In this document: positions 14,268 to 22,472 of the stretch, piece by piece
Layout of the letters: each line of letters begins with the position of its first letter
Position numbering within the stretch: the stretch's first letter is position 1
Assembly: GCF_014648815.1 (NCBI RefSeq)
Contig: NZ_BMRV01000001.1
Span: 124,001 to 188,000 of the forward strand
Origin: Streptomyces flaveolus
Lineage (GTDB): Bacteria > Actinomycetota > Actinomycetes > Streptomycetales > Streptomycetaceae
Reading direction: 5' to 3'
DNA: 64,000 nucleotides
Program-made: the position numbers and the translations under genes
Notes under the pieces: generated by a model
The model's input: the letters and a program-made list of their open reading frames with translations, nothing else
What the model was told of the DNA's origin: nothing
Database searches by the model: none

Positions 14268-14852
14268 ATGACCACAGAGACCGCTCCCCTCCACGTGACC
14301 CTGATCGTCGGCAGCAACCGCCACGGCCGCTTCGGCCCTGTCGTCGCCGACTGGCTCCTGGGTCACCTCCGCGACCGCGACGACCTGGTCCCCGAGGTCG
14401 TGGACGTCGCCGGGACCGACCTGCCCACGGACCTCGCCCGTACCCCGGAGGCGACCGCCGTGCTGGCCGGGATCACCCCCAAACTGGCGGGCGCCGACGC
14501 GTTCGTCGTCCTCACCCCCGAGTACAACCACTCGTTCCCGGCCGGCCTGAAGAACCTCATCGACTGGCACTACGGCGAGTGGCGGGCCAAGCCCGTCGGC
14601 CTCGTCTCCTACGGCGGTCTCGCCGGCGGCCTGCGCGCCGTGGAGCACCTGCGTCAGGTCTTCGCCGAACTGCACGCCGTCACCGTCCGCGACACGGTCT
14701 CCTTCCACAACGCGGGCGCGGCCTTCGACGACGCCGGCACGCTCCGGGACCCCTCCGGCCCGGACGCGGCGGCCAAGACCATGCTGGACGAACTGGTCTG
14801 GTGGGGGCAGGCGTTGCGGGAGGCGAGGCAGAAGCGTCCCTACGGCGCGTGA
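14268..14852 (+). CDS. NADPH-dependent FMN reductase (SoxR-target type)
   Basis: 194 residues, a flavodoxin-like fold: the FMN-phosphate loop VGSNRHGRFG near the N terminus, FVVLTPEYNHSFPAGLKNLIDW with the PEYN flavin-binding motif, and YGGLAGGLRAVEHLRQ. It is predicted to reduce FMN, quinones or redox-cycling pigments in the cytoplasm. An in-frame GTG lies at 14259, but it falls inside the -10 hexamer, so ATG 14268 is chosen; the transcript is likely leaderless. Regulation by SoxR is strongly suggested by the promoter. Confidence 0.9.
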   Translation: MTTETAPLHVTLIVGSNRHGRFGPVVADWLLGHLRDRDDLVPEVVDVAGTDLPTDLARTPEATAVLAGITPKLAGADAFVVLTPEYNHSFPAGLKNLIDWHYGEWRAKPVGLVSYGGLAGGLRAVEHLRQVFAELHAVTVRDTVSFHNAGAAFDDAGTLRDPSGPDAAAKTMLDELVWWGQALREARQKRPYGA

Positions 14853-14861
14853 CGACCGCAC

Positions 14862-14895
14862 GGCGGCCGGCACCCCGGGAGGGATGCCGGCCGCC
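14862..14895. terminator. Bidirectional terminator
   Basis: An 11-bp perfect stem GGCGGCCGGCA/TGCCGGCCGCC (14862-14872 with 14885-14895) with a 12-base loop, between the convergent FMN reductase and M4 peptidase genes. Confidence 0.75.
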
Positions 14896-14914
14896 GCCGG
14901 GTACCGATGAGCGG

Positions 14915-16558
14915 TCAGCCCACGTTCACCGCGCTCCACGCCGCGCCCACCGCGGCGTACTCGGTGCTGCCGGCGCCGTACAGGTCCTCGGCGGCGCTCA
15001 GGGTGGCGGCGCGCGCCCCCGCGTAGTCCGTGGACGAGGTCATGTGGACCGTCAGCGCCCGGTACCAGACGGCGCCCAGCTTGTCCCGGCCGATCCCGGT
15101 CACCGTGGAGCCGTCGCAGGTGGGGGAGTCGTAGCTCACCCCGCCCACGGTCCGCGCGCCGCTGCCCTCGGCCAGCAGGTACGCGAAGTGGTTCGCGACG
15201 CCGGACGAGTAGTGCACGTCGAGATCGCCGACCGAGGTGCTCCAGCAGTCCGCGGAGGCGCCGTCCCTGCTGGGCCGGTCCATGTAGCGCAGGGCGTCGC
15301 GCCCGAAGCCGGAGCGGACGACCTTCTCGCCGATCAGATAGTCCCCGGCGTCGGCGGAGTTGCCCGCGTACCACTCCACGAGCGTGCCGAAGATGTCGGA
15401 GGTGGCCTCGTTCAGGCCGCCGGACTCGCCCGAGTACGTCAGCGCCGCCGTCGACGACGTCACCCCGTGCGACATCTCGTGCCCGGCGACGTCCAGTGAC
15501 ACCAGCGGCCCGAAGGTCGTCCCGTCACCGTCGCCGTAGGTCATGCAGAAGCACGTGTCGTCCCAGAAGGCGTTGTTGTACCGGGTGCCGTAGTGCACCC
15601 GGTTGTAGGAGCCCTTGCCGTCGCCCGCGATGCCGGACCGGCCGTGGACGTTCCGGTAGTAGTCCCACGTCACGTCGGTGCCGTACTGCGCGTCCACCGC
15701 GGCGGAGGCGCGGTCGGCGGCCGTGCCCGTGCCCCAGTGGTTGTCGGCGTCGGTGAACACCGTCGAGGGCGCCCGGCTGAGGCAGATGGTCAGGAAGCAC
15801 AGGTCGGTCTTGTTCGCCGCGTCGCCCGTGTACGTGCCGCCGCGCGTCGCGTCCTTGAGCTGGTACGCCGACCCCGACTGCGTCGTCTGGAGCGGCACCG
15901 TGCCCCCGTACAGCGACCGGCCGTCGCCCGAGGCCGTCTCGATGGTGTCCCAGGCGTCGATGCGGGCGCCCGTGCGCGCGTCGGTGAGCACCGTGCGCGC
16001 GACGGGGTTGCCGAGGGAGTCCAGCGCCGCCGCGTTCGTGCGCCAGGCCAGCTTCGGGGCGCCGTGCAGGGCGTCGACGACCAGCTCGGGCTTGGCGGTG
16101 AGCCGCTTCAGGAGCTCGCCCGGGTTGGCGGCGCGCAGCGCGTCCGCGGCCAGGTCGGCGGCCCTGGGTGCCGACAGCTTCGGTGTGACGGTGGCCAGGG
16201 AGACGGACGCCCGCGTCGCGCGGTCTGCGCCCCGGTAGTCGCCGTCGGGGGCGAGGTGGACGATGAAGTCGCCGCCCAGGACGGGAAGGTCGCGGTAGGT
16301 GCGGTCGTAGCGGACGTGCTGGGTGCCGTCCGCGTCGACGATGACGTCACGGACCCGCGTGTCCTGGGCGCCCGTCAGGCCCAGGCTCGCGGCATGGTCC
16401 GCGAGGGCCGCCGCCGCGTGGTCGAGGGCGGCGGCGGGGGTCGGCCCGTCGGCGGCGCCCGCGGTGGGGGAGAGGGCGGCGACCAGGAGGGAGGCGGCGG
16501 TGGCGGCGATGCCGACCGTGGTGGGGCGGGAAACTCTGACGTGCCGTATTCGGCTCAT
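14915..16558 (-). CDS. Secreted M4 family zinc metallopeptidase
   Basis: 547 residues, a thermolysin-type neutral protease. The order is: signal peptide (about 1-37, ending AGA); a propeptide with FTP/PepSY character (about 40-200); then the M4 catalytic domain with VAGHEMSHGVT (zinc His pair and catalytic Glu), GGLNEATSDIFG (third zinc ligand Glu), a paired-Cys region in DTCFCMTYGD, and the C-terminal helical domain ending in SAVNVG. ATG 16558 is chosen because GAGGAG lies 6 bases upstream; the reading frame is open further, but that part is not signal-peptide-like. No regulatory partner is visible nearby. Confidence 0.93.
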   Translation of the reverse strand: MSRIRHVRVSRPTTVGIAATAASLLVAALSPTAGAADGPTPAAALDHAAAALADHAASLGLTGAQDTRVRDVIVDADGTQHVRYDRTYRDLPVLGGDFIVHLAPDGDYRGADRATRASVSLATVTPKLSAPRAADLAADALRAANPGELLKRLTAKPELVVDALHGAPKLAWRTNAAALDSLGNPVARTVLTDARTGARIDAWDTIETASGDGRSLYGGTVPLQTTQSGSAYQLKDATRGGTYTGDAANKTDLCFLTICLSRAPSTVFTDADNHWGTGTAADRASAAVDAQYGTDVTWDYYRNVHGRSGIAGDGKGSYNRVHYGTRYNNAFWDDTCFCMTYGDGDGTTFGPLVSLDVAGHEMSHGVTSSTAALTYSGESGGLNEATSDIFGTLVEWYAGNSADAGDYLIGEKVVRSGFGRDALRYMDRPSRDGASADCWSTSVGDLDVHYSSGVANHFAYLLAEGSGARTVGGVSYDSPTCDGSTVTGIGRDKLGAVWYRALTVHMTSSTDYAGARAATLSAAEDLYGAGSTEYAAVGAAWSAVNVG

Positions 16559-16673
16559 CGATCTCCTCGGGACAGGCGCTCTCGGCGCGTGGGGACGCTG
16601 GTGCTGACTCGGATTCAAGAGCCCGCCGTATGTCATGTCCATAGCGCTCACGTGGAGATCGTGAGGGGAGAGA

Positions 16674-17102
16674 ATGACCCCCGTGGATGCCGAGCACCTG
16701 CCGTTCTTCGTCTACGGGACGCTCCGCCCCGGCGGCCCCCACCACGCCCGTTTCCTCAGCGGCCGCACCCGGGCCGAGGAGCCGGCCCGTCTCACCGGCG
16801 CCACGCTGTATCCCGGCCCCGGCTACCCCTACGCCGTCGAGGACGCCGGCGGCGTGGTCCGCGGCGACCTCGTCACCCCCTCGCCGGAGGCGTACGACGA
16901 CCTGCTGGCCGCCCTCGACCGGCTGGAGGAGTACGCGCCGGGCGATCCGCGCAACCTCTACGACCGCGTGGCCAGGGACGTCGTCCGGGAGGCCGACGGG
17001 ACGCCCGTGCGCGCCTGGGTGTACGTCGCCGCCCCGGCCGTCGCCGCCCGGCTGCGGGCGCGCGGCGTCCCGATCGAGAGCGGCGACTGGTGGATCCGGT
17101 GA
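16674..17102 (+). CDS. Gamma-glutamylcyclotransferase (AIG2-like) family protein
   Basis: 142 residues. The family signature VYGTLRPGGPHHARFL opens the protein, and the catalytic Glu lies in LDRLEEY within the conserved D-x-LE-x-Y pattern. Members convert gamma-glutamyl amines to 5-oxoproline or related products; the exact substrate is not readable. The start is ATG 16674 with GGGGAGAGA directly upstream. It diverges from the M4 peptidase and converges on nasA. Confidence 0.85.
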   Translation: MTPVDAEHLPFFVYGTLRPGGPHHARFLSGRTRAEEPARLTGATLYPGPGYPYAVEDAGGVVRGDLVTPSPEAYDDLLAALDRLEEYAPGDPRNLYDRVARDVVREADGTPVRAWVYVAAPAVAARLRARGVPIESGDWWIR

Positions 17103-17108
17103 CGCGGT

Positions 17109-17132
17109 GGCCGGTGGGTCCGGTGACCGGCC
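17109..17132. terminator. Possible weak hairpin between convergent genes
   Basis: A 7-bp stem GGCCGGT/ACCGGCC with a 10-base loop, immediately upstream of the nasA stop and after the cyclotransferase stop. In DNA this GC-rich, short stems arise by chance, so this is tentative. Confidence 0.35.
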
Positions 17133-17136
17133 GGCG

Positions 17137-19248
17137 CTAGGGCGCCACCGTCTCCACCCGCACCGCGCACACCTTGAACTCCGGCATCCGCGAGGTCGGG
17201 TCCAGCGCCGGGTTGGTCAGGGTGTTGGCGCGGCCCTCGCCGGGCCAGTGGAACGGCATGAACACGGTGTCGGGACGGATGCCGGTGGTGATGCGGGCCG
17301 GTGCCACCGCCCGGCCCCGCCGGGAGACGACGGCCAGCGGGTCGCCCTCGGCCGCCCCCAGCCGCGCCGCGAGCCGCGGGTGCAGCTCCACGAACGGGCC
17401 CGGCGCCGCGGCGTTCAGCTCGTCCACGCGCCGGGTCTGCGCGCCGGACTGGTACTGCGACACGACCCGCCCCGTGGTCAGCAGCACGGGGTACTCGTCG
17501 TCGGGCTCCTCGGCGCTCGGGCGGTGCGTGACGGGGGCGAAGCGGGCCCGGCCGTCCTCGGTGGCGAAGCGGTCCAGGAAGAGGCGGGGGCTGCCCGGGT
17601 GCGGCTCGGCCCCGACGGCGTCCGGCGCGGGCGCCGGGCACGGCCAGAACACCCCGCTCTCCTCCGCCAGCCGCCGGTAGCTGATCCCCGAGTAGTCCGC
17701 GGGCCCGCCCGCGCTGGCCCGGCGCAGCTCCTCGAAGACCTCCTCGGGATCGGTCGGGAAGCCCTTCTCCAGCCCCGCACCGTCCCCGAGCCGCCGGGCC
17801 AGCCCGTGCAGCACCTCCAGATCGCTGCGCACCCCGTTGGGCGGCGTGATCGCGCGCCGCCGCAGCAGCACCCGCCCCTCCAGGCTGGTCGTGGTGCCCG
17901 TCTCCTCCGCCCACTGCGTCACCGGCAGGACGACGTCCGCCAGCGCCGCCGTCTCGGAGAGCACCACGTCGCACACGGCCAGGAAGTCCAGCGACCGCAG
18001 CCGCCCCTCGATGTGCGCCGCGCGCGGCGCCGACACCACCGGGTTGGAGCCCATCACCAGCAGCGACCTGATGTCCGTGCCCAGCGCGTCCAGCAGCTCG
18101 TAGGCGCTGCGCCCCGGCCCCGGCAGCGAGTCGGGGTCCACCCCCCACACCTCGGCCACGTGGCGCCGCGCCGCCGGGTCGGTCAGCTTGCGGTAGCCCG
18201 GCAACTGGTCGGCCTTCTGCCCGTGTTCGCGCCCGCCCTGCCCGTTGCCCTGCCCGGTCAGACAGCCGTACCCCGACAGGGGCCGCCCGGCCCGTCCGGT
18301 CGCCAGGCACAGGTTGATCCAGGCGCCCACCGTGTCCGTGCCCTTGGCCTGCTGCTCGGGCCCGCGCGCGGTGAGCACCATCGCCGCCTCCGGCGCGCAG
18401 AACAGCCGCACCGCCTCCCGGAGTTCGGGAACGGACACCCCCGTGATCCGCTCCACGTACTCCGGCCAGTGCGCCATCGCCGCGGCCCGCGCGTCCTCCC
18501 AGCCCGCCGTGCGCTCCTCGACGTACCGCGCGTCGACCCGCCCCTCGGCGACGACCAGGTGCAGCATGCCCAGCGCGAGCGCCAGGTCGGTGCCGGGCCG
18601 GGGCGCCAGGTGCAGGTCGGCCTGCTCGGCGGTCCTCGTGCGGCGCGGATCGACGACGATCAGCGTGCCGCCGTTCTCGCGCAGCTCGTTGAAGTAGCGC
18701 AGCGACGGCGGCATCGTCTCCGCCGGGTTCGACCCGACGAGGATCACGCACCCGGTCCGCGGAATGTCCTCCAGCGGGAACGGCAGCCCCCGGTCGAGAC
18801 CGAACGCCTTCGTGCCGGCCGCCGCCGCCGACGACATGCAGAACCGCCCGTTGTAGTCGATCTGCGAGGTCCCCAGCGCCACCCGGGCGAACTTGCCCAG
18901 CGCGTACGCCTTCTCGTTCGTCAGACCGCCCCCGCCGAACACCCCGAGCGCGTCCGCGCCGTACTCCTCCCGCGTGCGCGCCAGGTTCCCGGCGATCCGG
19001 TCCAGCGCCTCGTCCCACGAGGCCGGCACCAGCGCGCCGTCCCCGCCGCGGACCAGCGGCGAGGTCAGGCGAACCCCCGACGAGAGCAGCGCCGGCGCGG
19101 TACGGCCCTTGCCGCACAGCGCGCCCCGGTTCACCGGGAAGTCCGCGCGCTCGGTCACCTCGACGCTCCCGTCGGCGGCGGGCGTCAGGTTCATCCCGCA
19201 CTGCAGCGCGCAGTACGGGCAGTGCGTGGGCGTCGAGGTGTTCTGCAT
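17137..19248 (-). CDS. nasA: Assimilatory nitrate reductase catalytic subunit
   Basis: 703 residues, a molybdopterin oxidoreductase that reduces nitrate to nitrite in the cytoplasm. The N terminus carries the [4Fe-4S] motif CPYCALQC plus a fourth Cys in RGALCGKG. The bis-MGD domains follow (FGGGGLTNEKAYALGKFARVA, GSNPAETMPP, DPRRTRTAEQADLHL, GYGCLTGQGNGQGGREHGQ), and the C-terminal cofactor domain contains YPVLLTTGRVVSQYQ. No Tat signal is present, which fits an assimilatory enzyme. It has no flavin or [2Fe-2S] domain and so needs a separate electron donor. The start is ATG 19248; a GlnR-like arrangement lies just upstream. Confidence 0.93.
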   Translation of the reverse strand: MQNTSTPTHCPYCALQCGMNLTPAADGSVEVTERADFPVNRGALCGKGRTAPALLSSGVRLTSPLVRGGDGALVPASWDEALDRIAGNLARTREEYGADALGVFGGGGLTNEKAYALGKFARVALGTSQIDYNGRFCMSSAAAAGTKAFGLDRGLPFPLEDIPRTGCVILVGSNPAETMPPSLRYFNELRENGGTLIVVDPRRTRTAEQADLHLAPRPGTDLALALGMLHLVVAEGRVDARYVEERTAGWEDARAAAMAHWPEYVERITGVSVPELREAVRLFCAPEAAMVLTARGPEQQAKGTDTVGAWINLCLATGRAGRPLSGYGCLTGQGNGQGGREHGQKADQLPGYRKLTDPAARRHVAEVWGVDPDSLPGPGRSAYELLDALGTDIRSLLVMGSNPVVSAPRAAHIEGRLRSLDFLAVCDVVLSETAALADVVLPVTQWAEETGTTTSLEGRVLLRRRAITPPNGVRSDLEVLHGLARRLGDGAGLEKGFPTDPEEVFEELRRASAGGPADYSGISYRRLAEESGVFWPCPAPAPDAVGAEPHPGSPRLFLDRFATEDGRARFAPVTHRPSAEEPDDEYPVLLTTGRVVSQYQSGAQTRRVDELNAAAPGPFVELHPRLAARLGAAEGDPLAVVSRRGRAVAPARITTGIRPDTVFMPFHWPGEGRANTLTNPALDPTSRMPEFKVCAVRVETVAP

Positions 19249-19271
19249 GCCGACCAGCGTGCGTCGCCCGT

Positions 19272-19310
19272 GTTACGCGACCGGGCGGCCGATTGTTACG
19301 CCGCCGGGAC
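19272..19310. promoter_or_regulatory. Possible GlnR site upstream of nasA
   Basis: Two GTTAC half-sites, each followed by n6 and a weak partner: GTTAC-n6-GGGCG-n7-GTTAC-n6-GGGAC. The middle spacing is one base longer than the consensus. It lies 24-62 bases before nasA. GlnR control of nasA is established in S. coelicolor; this site assignment is inferred. Confidence 0.5.
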
Positions 19311-19328
19311 GGTGACCTCCCCGCCGCC

Positions 19329-19357
19329 CCCCGGCCACGGTGAGGCCGTGGCCGGGG
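19329..19357 (-). terminator. Terminator after the SanA-like gene
   Basis: A perfect 12-bp stem CCCCGGCCACGG/CCGTGGCCGGGG (19329-19340 with 19346-19357) with a 5-base loop, directly after the SanA-like stop and before the nasA promoter region. Confidence 0.78.
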
Positions 19358-19362
19358 CCGCC

Positions 19363-19974
19363 TCAGCGCCCGCCGGCCAGCGCCTCGGCCACCCCCGGCT
19401 CCCTGGGCCCGAGGAAGCGCGGGTCCGGCTCGAACACCGCGTCCAGCGCGGCCTTGCCCGCCGCGAGGACCTCCCGCGCGCCGCCGTAGTACCAGGTCAC
19501 GTCGTGCTCGGCGTCGACCCCGACGCCGTACGACGCCACCCCCGCCTCCTGGCACAGCGCCACGGCCCGCCGGATGTGGAAACCCTGGCTGATCAGCACC
19601 GCCCGGTCGACCCCGAAGATCTTCTTCGCGCGGACGCAGGAGTCCCAGGTGTCGAAGCCCGCGTAGTCGCTGACGATCCGCCCGTCGGGCACGCCGTGCC
19701 GGACGAGGTACGCGCGCATGGCGTCCGGCTCGTCGTACTCCTCCCGGCTGTTGTCCCCGGTCACGAGCACCACCTCGATCCGCCCCGCGCGGTACAGCTC
19801 GGCCGCCGCGTCCAGCCGGTGCGCGAGGTACGGCGACGGCTCGCCGTCCCACAGCCCGGCACCGAAGACGACCGCGACCTCGGTACGGGGGACGTCGGCG
19901 GTGGTGCGCAGCCGGTCGCCGGTCACCACGTACATCCAGGTCGCCGGCAGCAGCGCCAGCACGCACCCGGCCAT
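19363..19974 (-). CDS. SanA/YdcF-like DUF218 membrane protein, 5' end apparently frameshifted
   Basis: 203 residues in the open frame from ATG 19974. An N-terminal span (MAGCVLALLPATWMYVVTG) is followed by a DUF218 domain: VAVVFGAGLWDGEPSPYLAHRLDAA, VLVTGDN, EPDAMRAYLV, and AVLISQGFHIRRAVALC. SanA proteins affect envelope permeability (vancomycin sensitivity at high temperature in enterobacteria). The natural start is probably ATG 20051, which has GGGGAGGGG upstream and a basic MRRWRPGRPRLPRT leader. That frame runs out of register at a G8 tract (C8 at 19999-20006 on the plus strand), so either the sequence or the gene has lost one G there. If real, the protein would lack its basic N-terminal leader. 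Confidence 0.8.
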   Translation of the reverse strand: MAGCVLALLPATWMYVVTGDRLRTTADVPRTEVAVVFGAGLWDGEPSPYLAHRLDAAAELYRAGRIEVVLVTGDNSREEYDEPDAMRAYLVRHGVPDGRIVSDYAGFDTWDSCVRAKKIFGVDRAVLISQGFHIRRAVALCQEAGVASYGVGVDAEHDVTWYYGGAREVLAAGKAALDAVFEPDPRFLGPREPGVAEALAGGR

Positions 19975-20145
19975 CACCGCCTGGATCAGCCGTCGCTGCC
20001 CCCCCCGCGGGTGCGCGGAAGGCGCGGTCTGCCAGGTCTCCAGCGGCGCATCGGTCGGTCCCCTCCCCGGTCGTCTCCTGCTCCCAGGGACGTGCGGACG
20101 CGCCGTCCGGTTCGCCGCCCGCTCACACGGGGCGGCCGCCGCCGG

Positions 20146-20182
20146 GTGAACCGACGGAAAATTCCCGTGACGTCCACGCAAC
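20146..20182. promoter_or_regulatory. Possible GlnR box before the sirohydrochlorin chelatase
   Basis: GTGAA-n6-GAAAA-n5-GTGAC-n6-GCAAC, close to the GlnR pattern gTnAc-n6-GaAAc doubled, with one spacer short by a base. It lies 34-70 bases before the chelatase start. It links sirohaem supply to nitrite reduction logically, but the site is inferred. Confidence 0.45.
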
Positions 20183-20215
20183 GGGGAGGCAACGTCGTGC
20201 CGCCACTCTCGGTGC

Positions 20216-20992
20216 ATGACGGCAATGACAGTGACGAGCACGACCGGCACGGCGCATCCCGGCGGCCCGCCCGCCCTGGTCGTCGTCGCCCACGGCAGCC
20301 GCGACCCGCGCGCGCTGAGCACCGTACGGGCCCTCCTCGACCGGGTGCGCGCCCTGCGCCCCGCCCTGCCGGTGCACCTCGGGCACATCGAGCTCAACGC
20401 CCCCCTGCTGCCCGACACGCTGGCCGCCCTCGGCGACGGGGAGGCGGTGCTCGTCCCCCTCCTCCTCAGCCGCGGCTACCACGTCGAGCGGGACATCCCC
20501 GACATGGCGGCCGCCTCCCCGGCCCGCACCCGCGTGGCCGCCCCGCTCGGTCCGCACCCCCTCCTCGTGGACGCCCTCCACGACCGCCTCACCGAGGCCG
20601 GCTGGCCCACCCGCGCCCCCCGCAACAGCGCCGTCGTCCTCGCCTCCGCCGGCTCCCGCGCCCCGGCCTCCCGCGCGGACACGGCCCGCACGGCAGGGCT
20701 CCTCGCGGCCCGCCTCGGCGTCCCGGTCATGCCCGCGTACGCCTCGGCGGCGGCCCCGACGGTCCCGGAAGCCGTCCGCACACTGACCGCCCAGGGCTAC
20801 GACCGCATCGCCGTGGCCTCCTGCTTCACGGCCCCGGGCCGCTTCGCCACGGAGTGCGCGGCCGCAGCCCCCTGGATCGCGTCGGCCCCCCTGGGCATCC
20901 ACCCGGCGATGGCCCACCTGCTCCTGCACCGCTACGACGAGGCGCTCAAAACGGGCAGCGCTTCTGAACGCCGGGCCATGGCCATGCCCTAG
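20216..20992 (+). CDS. Sirohydrochlorin chelatase (CbiX/SirB type)
   Basis: 258 residues. Two tandem CbiX-like halves are visible: [20 protein letters not shown] with the metal-binding His, [18 protein letters not shown] with the second His, then a second half with [11 protein letters not shown] and [17 protein letters not shown]. It inserts Fe2+ (or Co2+) into sirohydrochlorin to give sirohaem, the cofactor of NirB and sulphite reductase. Both ATG 20216 and ATG 20225 are possible starts; neither has a strong ribosome binding site. The stop TAG is also the first three bases of a dispersed repeat. Confidence 0.88.
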   Translation: MTAMTVTSTTGTAHPGGPPALVVVAHGSRDPRALSTVRALLDRVRALRPALPVHLGHIELNAPLLPDTLAALGDGEAVLVPLLLSRGYHVERDIPDMAAASPARTRVAAPLGPHPLLVDALHDRLTEAGWPTRAPRNSAVVLASAGSRAPASRADTARTAGLLAARLGVPVMPAYASAAAPTVPEAVRTLTAQGYDRIAVASCFTAPGRFATECAAAAPWIASAPLGIHPAMAHLLLHRYDEALKTGSASERRAMAMP

Positions 20993-21060
20993 GGGCGCGG
21001 CGAACTGCGCGACCAGCCACGACGTCACCCGCACACGCAAACGGACCGCACCCCGCAGAC
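20990..21060 (+). repeat. Dispersed intergenic repeat, copy A
   Basis: It begins with the chelatase stop codon: TAGGGGCGCGGCGAACTGCG, then CGACCAGCCACGACG and CCGCAGACG. It shares the TAGGGGCGCGG start, the CGCGAC-AGCC middle and the CCGCAGACG end with copy B at 57121. From memory this is a common family of imperfect 3'-flanking repeats in Streptomyces genomes. Confidence 0.6.
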
Positions 21061-21091
21061 GGGAAGGCGCCCAACTGTCACACCTCCCCCT

Positions 21092-21097
21092 TACTGT
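21092..21097 (+). promoter_or_regulatory. dgt: -10 hexamer of dgt (leaderless pattern)
   Basis: TACTGT lies 7 bases before the dgt ATG, and there is no Shine-Dalgarno sequence in between. No convincing -35 hexamer was found. Confidence 0.45.
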
Positions 21098-21104
21098 TCA
21101 AGAC

Positions 21105-22385
21105 ATGGAAGGCACCGCACCCCCCACCCCGTACGACCCCACGTCAGTGGCCCGCTGGGCCACCGAGCCCGACAAACGCCCCGGCCGCACCGCCTTCCAG
21201 CGCGACCGCGCCAGGGTCCTGCACTCCTCCGCCCTGCGCCGCCTCGCCGGCAAGACGCAGGTCGTCACGCCGGGCGAGGGCAATCCGATGTGGGACGCCA
21301 GCCCCCGCACCCGCCTCACGCACTCCCTGGAATGCGCCCAGGTCGGCCGCGAACTCGGCGCCGCCCTCGGCTGCGACCCGGACCTGGTGGAGGCCGCCTG
21401 CCTCTCCCACGACCTCGGCCACCCGCCCTTCGGCCACAACGGCGAGACCGCGCTGAACGAGTTCGCCGAGGACTGCGGCGGCTTCGAGGGCAACGCCCAG
21501 TCCCTGCGGCTGCTCACCCGCATCGAGCCCAAGCGGTTCACCGACGAGGGCTCCGTCGGCCTCAACCTCACCCGAGCCACCCTCGACGCCGCCACCAAGT
21601 ACCCCTGGCCCCGCGGCGCCCACCCCACCGACCCGGCGTCGCCCAAGTTCGGCGTCTACGAGGACGACCGGCCCGTCTTCGCGTGGCTGCGCGAGGGCGC
21701 CCCCGCCGGCCGCACCTGCTTCGAGGCGCAGGTCATGGACTGGTCCGACGACGTGGCGTACTCCGTGCACGACGTCGAGGACGGCCTGCACGCCGGTCAC
21801 ATCGACCCGAACTGCCTGCTCGCCGACCCCGAGCGCGAGGCGGTCTTCGAGGTCGCCGTCGGCCGCTACGTCCCCGCCGGCACCGACCACGCCGAACTGG
21901 CCGCCGCCCTCGACCGCCTGCTCGCCCAGGACTGGTGGCCGCACGGCTACGACGGCTCGGCCGTCGCCCAGGCCCGCCTGAAGGACGCCACCAGCCAGCT
22001 CATCGGCCGCTTCTGCCTCGCCGCCGAGGCCGCCACCCGGGCCGCGTACGGGGGCGGCCGCCTCACCCGGTACACCGCCGAACTGGTCGTCCCGCGCGAG
22101 ACCCGCCTGGAGTGCGCCGTCCTCAAGGCGGTCGCCGACCGGTACGTCATGCAGCGCGCCGAACAGGAGCGGCTCCGCGCCGACCAGCGCATCGTCGTCG
22201 CCGGACTGGCCGAGGCGCTCACCGCCCGCGCCCCCGACGGCCTCGACCCCCAGTTCCGCGCCCTGTTCGACCGGGCCGGCGACGACAAGGCGCGCAAACG
22301 GGTGATCGTCGACCAGATCGCCTCCCTCACGGACGCCTCGGCCCGCTCGCTTCACGCCCGGCTGACGGGGCATCCGGGAGACTGA
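21105..22385 (+). CDS. dgt: Deoxyguanosinetriphosphate triphosphohydrolase-like protein
   Basis: 426 residues, an HD-domain dNTPase that removes triphosphate from dGTP. It has [32 protein letters not shown] (first metal His), the HD pair [14 protein letters not shown] (His102/Asp103), and [18 protein letters not shown] (last metal Asp). The ATG at 21105 has no ribosome binding site and a -10 hexamer 7 bases away, suggesting a leaderless mRNA. It is followed by a ferredoxin reductase and dnaG on the same strand; in actinomycetes dgt and dnaG are regularly linked. Confidence 0.93.
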   Translation: MEGTAPPTPYDPTSVARWATEPDKRPGRTAFQRDRARVLHSSALRRLAGKTQVVTPGEGNPMWDASPRTRLTHSLECAQVGRELGAALGCDPDLVEAACLSHDLGHPPFGHNGETALNEFAEDCGGFEGNAQSLRLLTRIEPKRFTDEGSVGLNLTRATLDAATKYPWPRGAHPTDPASPKFGVYEDDRPVFAWLREGAPAGRTCFEAQVMDWSDDVAYSVHDVEDGLHAGHIDPNCLLADPEREAVFEVAVGRYVPAGTDHAELAAALDRLLAQDWWPHGYDGSAVAQARLKDATSQLIGRFCLAAEAATRAAYGGGRLTRYTAELVVPRETRLECAVLKAVADRYVMQRAEQERLRADQRIVVAGLAEALTARAPDGLDPQFRALFDRAGDDKARKRVIVDQIASLTDASARSLHARLTGHPGD

Positions 22386-22472
22386 CGATGGCCTGATCGG
22401 GTCACTCCCCCTTCCCGCGCCACGCCGTGTGCGGGACGCTCGCATGTGGCGGCACTGACGAGGAGGCAACAA

